20,090 nucleotides of DNA from an uncultured Oscillibacter sp. Its GTDB lineage: Bacteria; Bacillota; Clostridia; Oscillospirales; Oscillospiraceae. The notes under the pieces are model-generated. The model searched no databases and was not told the DNA's origin. It saw only the letters and a list, made by a program, of their open reading frames with translations. The stretch is taken from the NCBI GenBank assembly GCA_910585385.1, contig CAJUDV010000037.1, forward strand, positions 1 to 20,090, in the 5' to 3' direction. The position numbers and the translations under genes are program-made. The stretch's first letter is position 1. Every line of letters begins with the position of its first letter. Shown in pieces: positions 5,243-12,197 of this stretch.

Positions 5243-6874
5243 CTATTTCAGCCGCAGCAGCCGCGCCAGAGTTTTTCCGTGGGGAATGGAGCGCACGTCC
5301 TCCGCCCGGAGAATGCGCAGGACGACGACCAGCACGCCGTACACCGCGACCCCCGCCAGGATGCCCGCCAGAACGGCGGCGGCGTTGGCCCCGTAGGCGG
5401 AGTGGCCGCCGGAGAGGGCCCGGTTCGCGAAGCCGTACACCGCCCAGACCGCGCCGCCCATCAGCGCCGAGGCCAGAACGGGCTTGGCGAAGAGCTGGAG
5501 ATAGCGGGGCTTTTTGGCGGAGTGCTTCCAGACGAAAAACAGGTTCAGGCCCACGACGACCAAATAGCAGCACAGGGTGGAGATGGGCGCGCCGTGGATG
5601 TTGATTTCAGGATTCCCCACCAGGACATAGTTCATTACGATTTTGGTGACGCCCCCGGCGATGACGGTGAAGATGGGCAGCTTCTCCTTTCCGTAGGTTT
5701 GGAGAATGGCGTTGGTGAGAATCATGAGACAGATGAAGATGGTGGCCAGGCCCAGGATCTGCAGATGGGGGCCGGCGGCCATGGCGGCCTCCTGCCGGCT
5801 GGGCAGGATCAGCCGCATAATGGGGGTGGACAGCACCGAGAGGCCCACACCCGCCGGAATAGCCAGCACGGCGATGATCCGGAAAGCGGAGGAGATAATG
5901 CGGTCCGCCTTGGCGGTGTCCCGCTGGGCGATGGCCGCCGCGGCGAAGGGAATCAGGCTCATGGTAACGGGGTAGACAAAGGAGGCCACCATGTTGGGCA
6001 TATCCATGGCCATGCGGTACTGGCCGTTGAGGGCCGCCGCCTCCACTTCGGACAGCAGCAGGGCGTTCTGGAGCCGCCCCATGACAATCTTTGTGTCGAT
6101 GAGGTTGATGATGCCCAGGGCGGAGTTCCCCAGGGTGATGGGGATGCCGATGGCCAGCACCTGCCGCAGAATCGCTCCGCCGGAGGAGGGGGTGTCCAGG
6201 GACTCGGTGCGGTTCCGGTGGGTCAGGAGGTAAGAGACCAGAAAGAAGACGGACAGGATGGTGCCCGCGGTGACGCCGAAGATTGCCCCGGCGGCCACGT
6301 CCGCCATGGACTCCTCCGCCGCCGATCCGGCCAGGCGCAGAATATACCAGGCCAAAGGCAGCCCGATACCCACCTTGCACAGCGCCTCCAGCACCTGGCT
6401 GACGGCGGTGGGGGTCATGTTTCCCTGGCCCTGGGTGTAACCCCGCATACAGGCCAGCAGACACACGCAGAACACCGCCGGGGCCAGGGCGCGGATGGCC
6501 TGGGAGGCCATGGGGTTTTCCTCAAAGGCCGCCAGCTGCTCCGCGCCGAAGAACATCAGCAGGGCCCCCGCCAGCCCCAGGATGAAGAACAGCCAGATGG
6601 CCGTGCGGAAGATCTTCCGCTTCTCATTCTCCTTACCCTGGGCGTGGGCCTGGCTGGTGAGCTTGGAGATGGCCAGGGGCAGACCGGCTGTTGCGAAGAT
6701 ATTCAGAAAATTGTAGATGAGGTAGGCGGTGTCGAAGTAGGTCTTGCCCACCTCGCCCAGGATGTTGTTCAGCGGCAGCTTATAGACCGCGCCGATGAGC
6801 TTCACCACCACCACGGCGGAGGCCAAAATGGCCGCGCCGCCCATAAAGGACTGCTTTTTGGTTGGATTGGACAT
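5243..6874 (-). CDS. spoVB: Stage V sporulation protein B-like polysaccharide/lipid II flippase
   Basis: This is a 543-residue polytopic membrane protein of the MOP (MATE/MVF) superfamily with about 12-14 hydrophobic segments. It begins SNPTKKQSFMGGAAILASAVVVVKLIGAVYKLPLNNILG, the hallmark of SpoVB/YabM/MurJ-like flippases. Members move lipid-linked wall precursors across the membrane; SpoVB acts in spore cortex synthesis, the paralogue YabM lies at this locus in Bacillus. I chose ATG 6874 because GAGGT stands about 8 bases upstream; the open frame continues to 7039 but that part is encoded by an intergenic repeat. The following genes are mazG and hup. A candidate sigma-E promoter lies at 7179-7207. 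Which of SpoVB or YabM is the true counterpart cannot be told without a tree. Confidence 0.88.
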   Translation of the reverse strand: MSNPTKKQSFMGGAAILASAVVVVKLIGAVYKLPLNNILGEVGKTYFDTAYLIYNFLNIFATAGLPLAISKLTSQAHAQGKENEKRKIFRTAIWLFFILGLAGALLMFFGAEQLAAFEENPMASQAIRALAPAVFCVCLLACMRGYTQGQGNMTPTAVSQVLEALCKVGIGLPLAWYILRLAGSAAEESMADVAAGAIFGVTAGTILSVFFLVSYLLTHRNRTESLDTPSSGGAILRQVLAIGIPITLGNSALGIINLIDTKIVMGRLQNALLLSEVEAAALNGQYRMAMDMPNMVASFVYPVTMSLIPFAAAAIAQRDTAKADRIISSAFRIIAVLAIPAGVGLSVLSTPIMRLILPSRQEAAMAAGPHLQILGLATIFICLMILTNAILQTYGKEKLPIFTVIAGGVTKIVMNYVLVGNPEINIHGAPISTLCCYLVVVGLNLFFVWKHSAKKPRYLQLFAKPVLASALMGGAVWAVYGFANRALSGGHSAYGANAAAVLAGILAGVAVYGVLVVVLRILRAEDVRSIPHGKTLARLLRLK

Positions 6875-6892
6875 GAGAATACCTCGGAACAT

Positions 6893-7056
6893 TAGGCCTT
6901 GTTTGAAAAATGTCAAAACGCCCAAAGGGCGGATGTTTTTCCGCCGCTTTGCGTTGGTTTTCCTTGCCATACACAAAGTATGCCAAGGAAAACTGCCTTG
7001 ATTGGCGAAAAAATCTCTCGCCGCTGTGCAGTTCGCCATTTATGAAACAAGGCCTA
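6893..7056. repeat. Palindromic intergenic repeat, copy B (164 bases)
   Basis: The outer arms TAGGCCTTGTTT (6893-6904) and AAACAAGGCCTA (7045-7056) are perfect inverse copies. Inside are GTCAAAACGCC, AGGGCGGA and TTTTTCCGCCG in the same order as in unit A1, a 6-bp hairpin (6928-6933 with 6940-6945), and a long hairpin with arms of 16 bases and one mismatch (6957-6972 with 6978-6993). It stops 18 bases before the spoVB start. It has the form of a MITE-like non-coding element. The spoVB leader must pass through it if transcription starts upstream. Confidence 0.78.
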
Positions 7057-7070
7057 GGAATTGAGCGGGG

Positions 7071-7123
7071 GAGTCTGTATTAAAACCGGCAAAACGCTGT
7101 CTCTGGGCATCGCTTTCCGCGGG
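7071..7123. repeat. Intergenic repeat, copy C (half unit)
   Basis: GAGTCTGTATTAAAACCG at 7071 and the following CAAAACGCTGTCT, GGGC and TTTCCGC blocks align with unit A1 (3649 onward) with scattered substitutions over about 50 bases. The inverted right arm is missing, so this is a half copy lying next to copy B. The stretch 7124-7178 holds only a short GCGGAAAATTCCGC hairpin. Confidence 0.65.
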
Positions 7124-7178
7124 GGCTGCTTTGATTTGACTTGTCCGGCGGAAAATTCCGCATCCCTGATTCAGCACA

Positions 7179-7207
7179 ACTGTATGCCGCGGCCGCCGCC
7201 GCTATAC
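7179..7207 (-). promoter_or_regulatory. Candidate sigma-E promoter upstream of spoVB
   Basis: Read on the - strand: GTATAGC (7207-7201), a 14-base GC-rich spacer, then CATACAGT (7186-7179). The -10 matches the sigma-E consensus CATACAMT at 7 of 8 positions; the -35 matches GHATATT at 5 of 7. The -35 overlaps the pnp stop codon. Transcription would start near 7172 and give a leader of about 300 bases running through repeats C and B to spoVB. The Bacillus spoVB gene is sigma-E controlled. Confidence 0.42.
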
Positions 7208-8032
7208 CTTCTCCAGACAGCTCCTGACCAGGGCGGAGAATTTGGGCGCCGCCGCGGCGCCCGCCGCGATGACCTCTTCGCCGGACAGGGGCTGTTCCAG
7301 CACTCCCGCCGCCATGTTGGTGCAAAGGGTGAAGCCCAGGACCTTCATGCCGCAGTGGGCCGCGGCGATGGCCTCGGGCACGGTGGACATGCCCACGGCG
7401 TCCGCTCCCAGGAGGCGGGCCGCCCGCACCTCGGCGGGGGTCTCAAACTGGGGGCCGGGGAAGAACATGTACACGCCCTGGCGCAGGGGGAGTCCCAGCT
7501 CCACGGCGCTCTGCCGGGCCAGGTCCTGGAGGGCCGGGGTGTAGACATGGCTCATGTCCGGGAACCGGGGGCCGAAGGCGTCGATGTTGGGCCCCGTGAG
7601 GGGACTGCCGGCGAAGAGCTTGATGTGGTCGGTAATGAGCATGATGTCCCCGGGGGCAAAGGCGGTGTTTACCGCCCCGGCGGCGTTGGTCACTACCAGG
7701 GTCTCCGCCCCCAGCATCCGCAGAAGACGGACGGGGTAGGCCGCCTCCTCCATGGTCCGTCCCTCATAGGTGTGAAGGCGGCCCTGCATCACGGCCACGC
7801 CGCAGCCGCTGAGGCGGCCAAAGACGAACTGCCCTTTGTGATCCGGCGCGGTAGAGCATTTCATGTGGGGAACCTCCCCATAGGGGATCACGATGGGGCG
7901 CTCCACCTCGTCTCCCAGAAAGCCCAGGCCGGAACCCAGGATCAGCAGCACCCGGGGGCGGAAGCCCCCCAGACGGGCCTCCAGGGCTCGGGCGCTCTCC
8001 TGGTATTGGGCATAACCCAGGGGGGCGGTCAC
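7202..8032 (-). CDS. punA: Purine nucleoside phosphorylase (trimeric, PNP family 2)
   Basis: The enzyme splits inosine and guanosine with phosphate into the base and ribose-1-phosphate, in purine salvage. All family blocks are present: LGSGLG (32-37, phosphate site), GRLHTYEG (84-91), TNAAG (115-119), FPGPQFETPAE (191-201), MSTVPE (215-220) and TNMAAG (238-243). Total length 276 fits the low-molecular-mass trimeric class. I chose GTG 8032, which overlaps the stop of the preceding zinc-ribbon gene in a GTGA pattern typical of coupled translation; a GTG at 8047 would add five residues and cannot be excluded. The P-loop kinase gene upstream suggests a shared nucleoside theme. No terminator follows; a repeat-filled gap comes next. 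Confidence 0.93.
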   Translation of the reverse strand: MTAPLGYAQYQESARALEARLGGFRPRVLLILGSGLGFLGDEVERPIVIPYGEVPHMKCSTAPDHKGQFVFGRLSGCGVAVMQGRLHTYEGRTMEEAAYPVRLLRMLGAETLVVTNAAGAVNTAFAPGDIMLITDHIKLFAGSPLTGPNIDAFGPRFPDMSHVYTPALQDLARQSAVELGLPLRQGVYMFFPGPQFETPAEVRAARLLGADAVGMSTVPEAIAAAHCGMKVLGFTLCTNMAAGVLEQPLSGEEVIAAGAAAAPKFSALVRSCLEKV

Positions 8033-8421
8033 AGCTTGCCCCCGCACTCCCGGCAGAAGCCGTCCCCCTCTTGGGCCGCCGCGCCGCAGGTGGGGCAGGA
8101 GGGCGCCTGCGGCTGGCGCCCCAGGGCGTCGTTGATGTCCGCCAGCTGGGCTTTCAGCCCGTCGATTTCCTGGAGCTTGGCCAGTAGCTCCTCGGACTCC
8201 GTGGGGGTGCCGGTGTGAGTGGCGTAGACCATCTCACCGACCTCCGCCAGCTTGCCGTTGATCTCGCCTTCCACCGTGGCGGCGCGGACCCGCAGCTTGG
8301 CGGAGGACAGCAGGTCGTCCGCCATCTGTCCCGCGCCGTAAACGGCGTCGGCGGCCAGGTCGCCCGCCTGCCAGGCGGTGCGCCGGACCAGTTCCAGCAG
8401 GTTTTGCAGCTTCTCGTTCAT
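8029..8421 (-). CDS. Small zinc-ribbon protein of unknown function
   Basis: This 130-residue soluble protein is not recognised as a named family. The first 100 residues are predicted helical and charged (LQNLLELVRRTAWQ, then SAKLRVRAATVEGEINGKLAEVGEMVY and LLAKLQEIDGLKAQLADIND), probably a coiled coil. The C-terminus holds a zinc ribbon with CPTC (109-112) and CREC (123-126), ending at once after it. ATG 8421 has AAGGAG at about 7 bases. It sits 20 bases after the kinase gene and overlaps pnp by 4 bases, so the three form one transcript. Proteins of this build (helical hairpin plus double-cysteine ribbon) are common in Oscillospiraceae, often listed as zinc-ribbon domain proteins. A scaffolding or binding role is a guess. 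Confidence 0.85.
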   Translation of the reverse strand: MNEKLQNLLELVRRTAWQAGDLAADAVYGAGQMADDLLSSAKLRVRAATVEGEINGKLAEVGEMVYATHTGTPTESEELLAKLQEIDGLKAQLADINDALGRQPQAPSCPTCGAAAQEGDGFCRECGGKL

Positions 8422-8441
8422 GGGAAGTCTCCTTTCGTTTC

Positions 8442-9392
8442 TCAGTTGGCGGCGGCGGGGTTTTCGAAATAGGCACTTCCGCCGATGAACTCCCGGGCCA
8501 GGGAGTTGGCGGCGATGTATCTCTCATCCAAAGGCTCGATCTTCTCCAGGCCCCGCAGGATGTCGTCCACCACGGGGTACTTTCCGGCGGGCAGGTCCTC
8601 CAGCAGCGGCACCACAAAGGGTTTCAGGACGGAGACGCTGATGGCCAGGGAGGAGTCGAATTTGATGTCCGCGCTCTCCTTATAGGGGGAGATGTACAGC
8701 CGCTCCCCCCGGCAGACGTTGTCCCACAGCTTCAGGGTGAACTCCGCGTCGGCGCCCCGGAACTTAAAATCCCGGACGATGCGGCGGCAGAGCCGGAACC
8801 AGGCGTGCTGGAAGACCACGCTGCCGTCCTCGTCCAGAATGTTGCTGCGGGCGGCGATATAGAGCTTGAAGGCTTTGGGGTTCTTGCCTACGATGATGTC
8901 GTTCAGGGCGTGGATGCCCTCGAAGACGGCGATCTCATCGTCTCCCAGCCGCAGGGGCTGGGAGAGAATGTCGGAGCGCATCTGGCGGGCGAATTCAAAT
9001 TTGGGCACGTGAATGGTCCGGCCCTGGTCCAGCATGGCGAAGTGGCGGTTCAGCAGGTCGATGTCCAGACAGAAGGGGGATTCGTAGTCGATGGTCCCCT
9101 CACGGTTCCGGGGGGCGGTCTCCGGGTCCACGGTGTTGAAGTAGTTGTCCATGGAGATGGTGTGGGTTACAATCCCCATCTGCTTGAGCTGCTCTTCAAT
9201 CTTCATGGCGGTGGTGGTCTTGCCGGAGCCGGAGGGGCCGGAGAGAAGCACAATATGGGACTCCCTCCGGCGGGCGGCAATTTTCTGGGCGGCCCGCCTC
9301 ACCTTCTCAGTGTAGGCGTTGTCGCTCCGCTGGGCAAAGCCCTGGGGATCGGAACGGATCTGTTCGTTGATCTCCCGCAGGGAGTAGGACAT
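8442..9392 (-). CDS. Uridine kinase/phosphoribulokinase-family P-loop kinase
   Basis: This 316-residue cytosolic P-loop protein has a Walker A motif GPSGSGKT (52-59) after an N-terminal helix region, then ISMDNYFNTVD (the DxY motif of uridine kinase-like enzymes), an IDYESPFCLDIDLLN block and VFEGIHALND (Walker B-like EGIHAL). Uridine kinases phosphorylate uridine or cytidine. This longer subgroup (about 300 residues or more; in relatives a TGS-like domain can precede it) is often annotated only as nucleoside kinase, so the substrate is open. ATG 9392 has AAAGGAG 9 bases upstream. It leads the set kinase, zinc ribbon, pnp. It is 204 bases from hemZ, so the transcript probably starts in that gap, but I see no clear promoter. 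Confidence 0.88.
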   Translation of the reverse strand: MSYSLREINEQIRSDPQGFAQRSDNAYTEKVRRAAQKIAARRRESHIVLLSGPSGSGKTTTAMKIEEQLKQMGIVTHTISMDNYFNTVDPETAPRNREGTIDYESPFCLDIDLLNRHFAMLDQGRTIHVPKFEFARQMRSDILSQPLRLGDDEIAVFEGIHALNDIIVGKNPKAFKLYIAARSNILDEDGSVVFQHAWFRLCRRIVRDFKFRGADAEFTLKLWDNVCRGERLYISPYKESADIKFDSSLAISVSVLKPFVVPLLEDLPAGKYPVVDDILRGLEKIEPLDERYIAANSLAREFIGGSAYFENPAAAN

Positions 9393-9429
9393 GGCGAAGG
9401 TCTCCTTTCACACTGGTTTTCCTTAAAGC

Positions 9430-9443
9430 CTGTTTTAAAACAG
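9430..9443. repeat. Solo palindrome CTGTTTTAAAACAG of the intergenic repeat family
   Basis: This is a perfect 14-base palindrome, followed by ACG, identical to the fused arms of unit A1 without a core. It lies 38 bases upstream of the kinase start, in the 204-base gap after hemZ (9393-9596). The rest of that gap is AT-rich and shows no gene, good promoter or terminator. The palindrome could also be an operator, but its copies elsewhere point to the repeat family. Confidence 0.6.
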
Positions 9444-9596
9444 ACGCGAGAGCGAGATGATTTTATTCAAAGCGGAAACACGTCCATGCGCTTCTATTTT
9501 ACGGCGAAAGGTGCGTAAAATGCGTCTTATGAGAATTTGACCAATTTTTTCAGTGTTCTGGAGGCGCTTTTCGGGCGCTTAAATAAATTCCGGCTG

Positions 9597-11075
9597 TCAG
9601 GCGTGGAAAAGGTCTTCGTAGAACGCGGCAAACATTTGCTGGTTGCCGAGACATTTCTCGGGCCGCTCCGTATACTCTTTGGGGTATTTTGCGTTGAAGG
9701 TCCTCTGGATGCGGTTGGTTCCGGGCTGCACCATCTTTGTGGACCCGCCGGCTCCAAAGGACAGGATGGAGCACAGTTCCGACATGATGTAGACGTTGTA
9801 CAGACACTCCGCCCCGGGGCGGCACCAGCCGATGTTTTCAAAGCTGCCGGACATGTATTTCTGCCGGTAGAGGTAGTAGGGGCGGTGTCCCGCGGCGCGG
9901 AGCGCGGGGCCGGCGTAGTTCAGCATCTCCTCCACCGCCTCCGGCGCGGGGACGGAGAACCGCTCCGTGAGGAGGCGGCTGCCCTTTTTCAGCGCCAGGG
10001 TGTGGACGGTGACGTTGCCGGTGCCGTAGGCCAGGCAGGCGTCCAGGGACCGCTGGAACCCCTCCGGGGTGTCCTCCGGGAGCCCCGCGATCAGATCCAT
10101 GTTCACATGGGGAAAGCCGTACTTATCCGTCAGCGCCAGGGCCCGGTCGATGTCTCCCGGGGTGTGGTTCCGGCCGATGGCCCGGAGGACGCGCTCCTCC
10201 ATGGTCTGGGGATTGACGGACACCCGGGTGACGCCCCGGGCCTTCAAAACCGCCAGCTTCTCCGCCGTAATGGTGTCCGGCCGGCCGGCCTCCACGGTGA
10301 TCTCCCCGCAGGCGGAGGTGTCAAAGGACGCCTGAAAGGCCCCCAGAACCCGGTCCAGCTGGTCCGCCGTCAGGGTGGTGGGGGTGCCGCCCCCCATGTA
10401 GAGCGCCCGGACCCGCAGGCCCAGCCGCCGGACCAGCCCGCCCCCGGCCCGGATCTCCCGGATCAGGGCGTCCACGTAGGGGGCGATCAGGGGAAAGCTC
10501 TTCTCCACCGACTGACTCACAAAGGAGCAGTAGGCGCACCGGGTGGGGCAGAAGGGGACGCCGATATACACGGCGATGTCCCGGGGCCCCAGCCCCGCGG
10601 CGGCGGCGGCCGCCATGGCGCCGGTCTCCGCCGCCAGCGCCGCCCGGGAGGGGGAGACGAAGTAGGTCTCCTCCAGCATTTTCCGGGCCTCCGCCGGGGT
10701 GTTTCCGGCCATGACGGCCCAGGCGGCGGGCTTGTCGGGCCGGACCCCCGTCAGCATCCCCCAGGGGGGCGGAACGGCCAGAAATTCCAGGGCCGCCTGG
10801 TAAAAGCAGGCCCCGATGGCGTGCCGCCGCTGGCCCTCCCGCGCAAAGTCCGTGCCGGAGAGGACGGCGGTGTGGAAGGCGGTGTTCACGCGGCCGTGGA
10901 AGGAGATGTCCGCCGTCACCAGCAGACGCCCCTCCTCCTCCCGGCAGGTGATTCGGGCCCAGGTCTCGTCCCCGGGCAGCACGGGCTCATAGACCGGCAG
11001 CTCCCCGGGGAACAGGTTCATGAGGCTCTGTTCCACAGTATACCGCTGGTCATGGCCGTTCAATACCAGTTTCAT
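9597..11075 (-). CDS. hemZ: HemZ-type radical SAM protein (coproporphyrinogen III dehydrogenase family)
   Basis: This 492-residue protein has an N-terminal domain of about 165 residues particular to HemZ, followed by a radical SAM barrel. The 4Fe-4S ligands are C176, C180 and C183 in VPFCPTRCAYCSF; the SAM motif MGGGTPT is at 227-233. A HemN-like C-terminal part follows. HemN-type enzymes convert coproporphyrinogen III to protoporphyrinogen IX without oxygen; Bacillus HemZ was linked to this step, but HemZ copies occur in anaerobes without a full haem pathway, so the true substrate may differ (HemW-like haem binding is another option). ATG 11075 lies 3 bases after the MBL gene stop, with a weak site, so it is coupled. 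No other haem gene is in the window. Confidence 0.92.
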   Translation of the reverse strand: MKLVLNGHDQRYTVEQSLMNLFPGELPVYEPVLPGDETWARITCREEEGRLLVTADISFHGRVNTAFHTAVLSGTDFAREGQRRHAIGACFYQAALEFLAVPPPWGMLTGVRPDKPAAWAVMAGNTPAEARKMLEETYFVSPSRAALAAETGAMAAAAAAGLGPRDIAVYIGVPFCPTRCAYCSFVSQSVEKSFPLIAPYVDALIREIRAGGGLVRRLGLRVRALYMGGGTPTTLTADQLDRVLGAFQASFDTSACGEITVEAGRPDTITAEKLAVLKARGVTRVSVNPQTMEERVLRAIGRNHTPGDIDRALALTDKYGFPHVNMDLIAGLPEDTPEGFQRSLDACLAYGTGNVTVHTLALKKGSRLLTERFSVPAPEAVEEMLNYAGPALRAAGHRPYYLYRQKYMSGSFENIGWCRPGAECLYNVYIMSELCSILSFGAGGSTKMVQPGTNRIQRTFNAKYPKEYTERPEKCLGNQQMFAAFYEDLFHA

Positions 11076-11078
11076 GAC

Positions 11079-11693
11079 TTAAAATCCGCCGTCCATGGCC
11101 TGGCGGAGGTAGGGGTTCACCTGCCGCTCCCGGTCCAGGGTGCTGCTCTCCATGTGGCCGGGCAGGACCTGGAGGTTTCCCTCCAGCTCTCCCAGCCGCC
11201 GCAGGGAGGCCAGAATCTTCGCCGTGTCCCCGCCGGGGAAATCCGTCCGCCCGCAGGAGCCGGCGAACAGGGTGTCCCCGCAGAACAGGACGTCTCCGCA
11301 GCGCAGCGTCACGCTGCCCTGGGAGTGGCCGGGGGTGTGGAGGACCTCCAGGGTCAGCTCCCCCAGAGGCAGGCGGTCCCCCTCGCCGTAAAAATTTACG
11401 GCGGAGAGCTGCGTGCGCAGGGGGAAGAGGCCTGGGTCCACGTCGCGGTAATCCCTCTCGTGGATATAGACCTCCGCCTGGGGGAGGGCGGAGGCCAGCT
11501 CCGCCGCGGCGCCGGTGTGGTCGTAGTGGCCGTGGGTCAGCAGAATACGGCGGACGTCCAGCCCCTTTAGCGCCGCCAGCAGGCGGGGGGCGTCCCCGCC
11601 GGGATCAATGACGGCGGCCTGACGGGTGGATTCGTCCTCCAGAAGATAGCAGTTGGTGCCGATGGGGCCCACCTGCATGGTTTTGATGTTCAT
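11079..11693 (-). CDS. Metallo-beta-lactamase-fold hydrolase (glyoxalase II-like, YqgX type)
   Basis: This 204-residue cytosolic hydrolase has all zinc-ligand motifs of the MBL fold: THGHYDH (53-59), HTPGHSQGS (119-127), GDTLFAGSCGRTD (139-151) and LPGH (177-180). The pattern GTNCYLLED near the start is typical of the small glyoxalase II-like subgroup. Members hydrolyse thioesters such as S-lactoylglutathione or other thiol conjugates, and the substrate here is unknown. ATG 11693 has GGGAGG about 5 bases upstream; the open frame extends to 11738 without a better site. It follows dtd by 22 bases and precedes hemZ by 3 bases, a dense operon. Synteny of such a gene after rel-dtd is common in Clostridia. 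Confidence 0.92.
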   Translation of the reverse strand: MNIKTMQVGPIGTNCYLLEDESTRQAAVIDPGGDAPRLLAALKGLDVRRILLTHGHYDHTGAAAELASALPQAEVYIHERDYRDVDPGLFPLRTQLSAVNFYGEGDRLPLGELTLEVLHTPGHSQGSVTLRCGDVLFCGDTLFAGSCGRTDFPGGDTAKILASLRRLGELEGNLQVLPGHMESSTLDRERQVNPYLRQAMDGGF

Positions 11694-11715
11694 ACAGTCC
11701 TCCCGGTGTGAATCC

Positions 11716-12162
11716 TTACAGATTTCCCTCAGTGTCAAACAGGATGGTCACGGGCCCGTCGTTGCGGGAGTCCACCTGCATATCGGCGCCGAACTCGCCG
11801 TGCTCCACCTGGAAGCCCCGCTCCCGGCACCGGGCCATGAACTTCTCGTAGAGGGGAACGGCCAGGTCCGGCTTGGCGGCTTTGGAGAAGCCGGGGCGGC
11901 GGGAGGAGGTGTCGGCGTACAGGGTGAACTGGGAGACCACCAGGAGACTCCCGCCCACCTGCTCCAAGCTCAGGTTCATCCGCTCCTCCTGGTCCTCGAA
12001 GATCCGGAGGTTGCAGATCTTGTCCGCCAGCTTCACGGATATTTCCTCCGTGTCGCTGGGCCCAACGCCCAAGAGGACCAGGTAGCCCTGGCCGATCTGG
12101 CCGTGAATTTCATTCTCAATGGTGACGGACGCGTGTTTTACGCGGGTGACGACAGCGCGCAT
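11716..12162 (-). CDS. dtd: D-aminoacyl-tRNA deacylase
   Basis: This 148-residue dimeric enzyme frees tRNA from wrongly attached D-amino acids (and glycine from tRNA-Ala), keeping translation chirally clean. The two signature motifs are intact: SQFTLYAD (77-84) and NDGPVTI (134-140), which includes the cross-subunit Gly-Pro that excludes L-amino acids. It begins MRAVVTRVKHASV, as in DTD proteins everywhere, and length is standard (145-150). ATG 12162 has AAGGAGG 8 bases upstream. It lies 35 bases after rel, the usual rel-dtd order in Firmicutes, and 22 bases before the MBL gene. Confidence 0.97.
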   Translation of the reverse strand: MRAVVTRVKHASVTIENEIHGQIGQGYLVLLGVGPSDTEEISVKLADKICNLRIFEDQEERMNLSLEQVGGSLLVVSQFTLYADTSSRRPGFSKAAKPDLAVPLYEKFMARCRERGFQVEHGEFGADMQVDSRNDGPVTILFDTEGNL

Positions 12163-12197
12163 GGAAATTTCCTCCTTATGGGCTTATCAGCGGCTGA

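Noticed and set aside
5279..6895. Long open frame of 538 codons on the + strand opposite spoVB
   Set aside because: It is the mirror of a clear membrane protein gene; the product is H/G/Q/D-rich without any domain, and no ribosome binding site precedes it.
6911..6916. TTGACA as the -35 box of a vegetative spoVB promoter
   Set aside because: The only -10 candidate at 16 bases is poor (TAATGT) and would put the start on top of the ribosome binding site.
6875..7039. N-terminal extension of spoVB by 55 codons
   Set aside because: It is encoded by repeat copy B; the flippase family begins at the Met at 6874, which has its own GAGGT site.
9537..11570. Open frame of 677 codons on + opposite hemZ and the MBL gene
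   Set aside because: It spans two convincing genes on the other strand and is a G/V/P/H-rich shadow caused by high GC in third positions.
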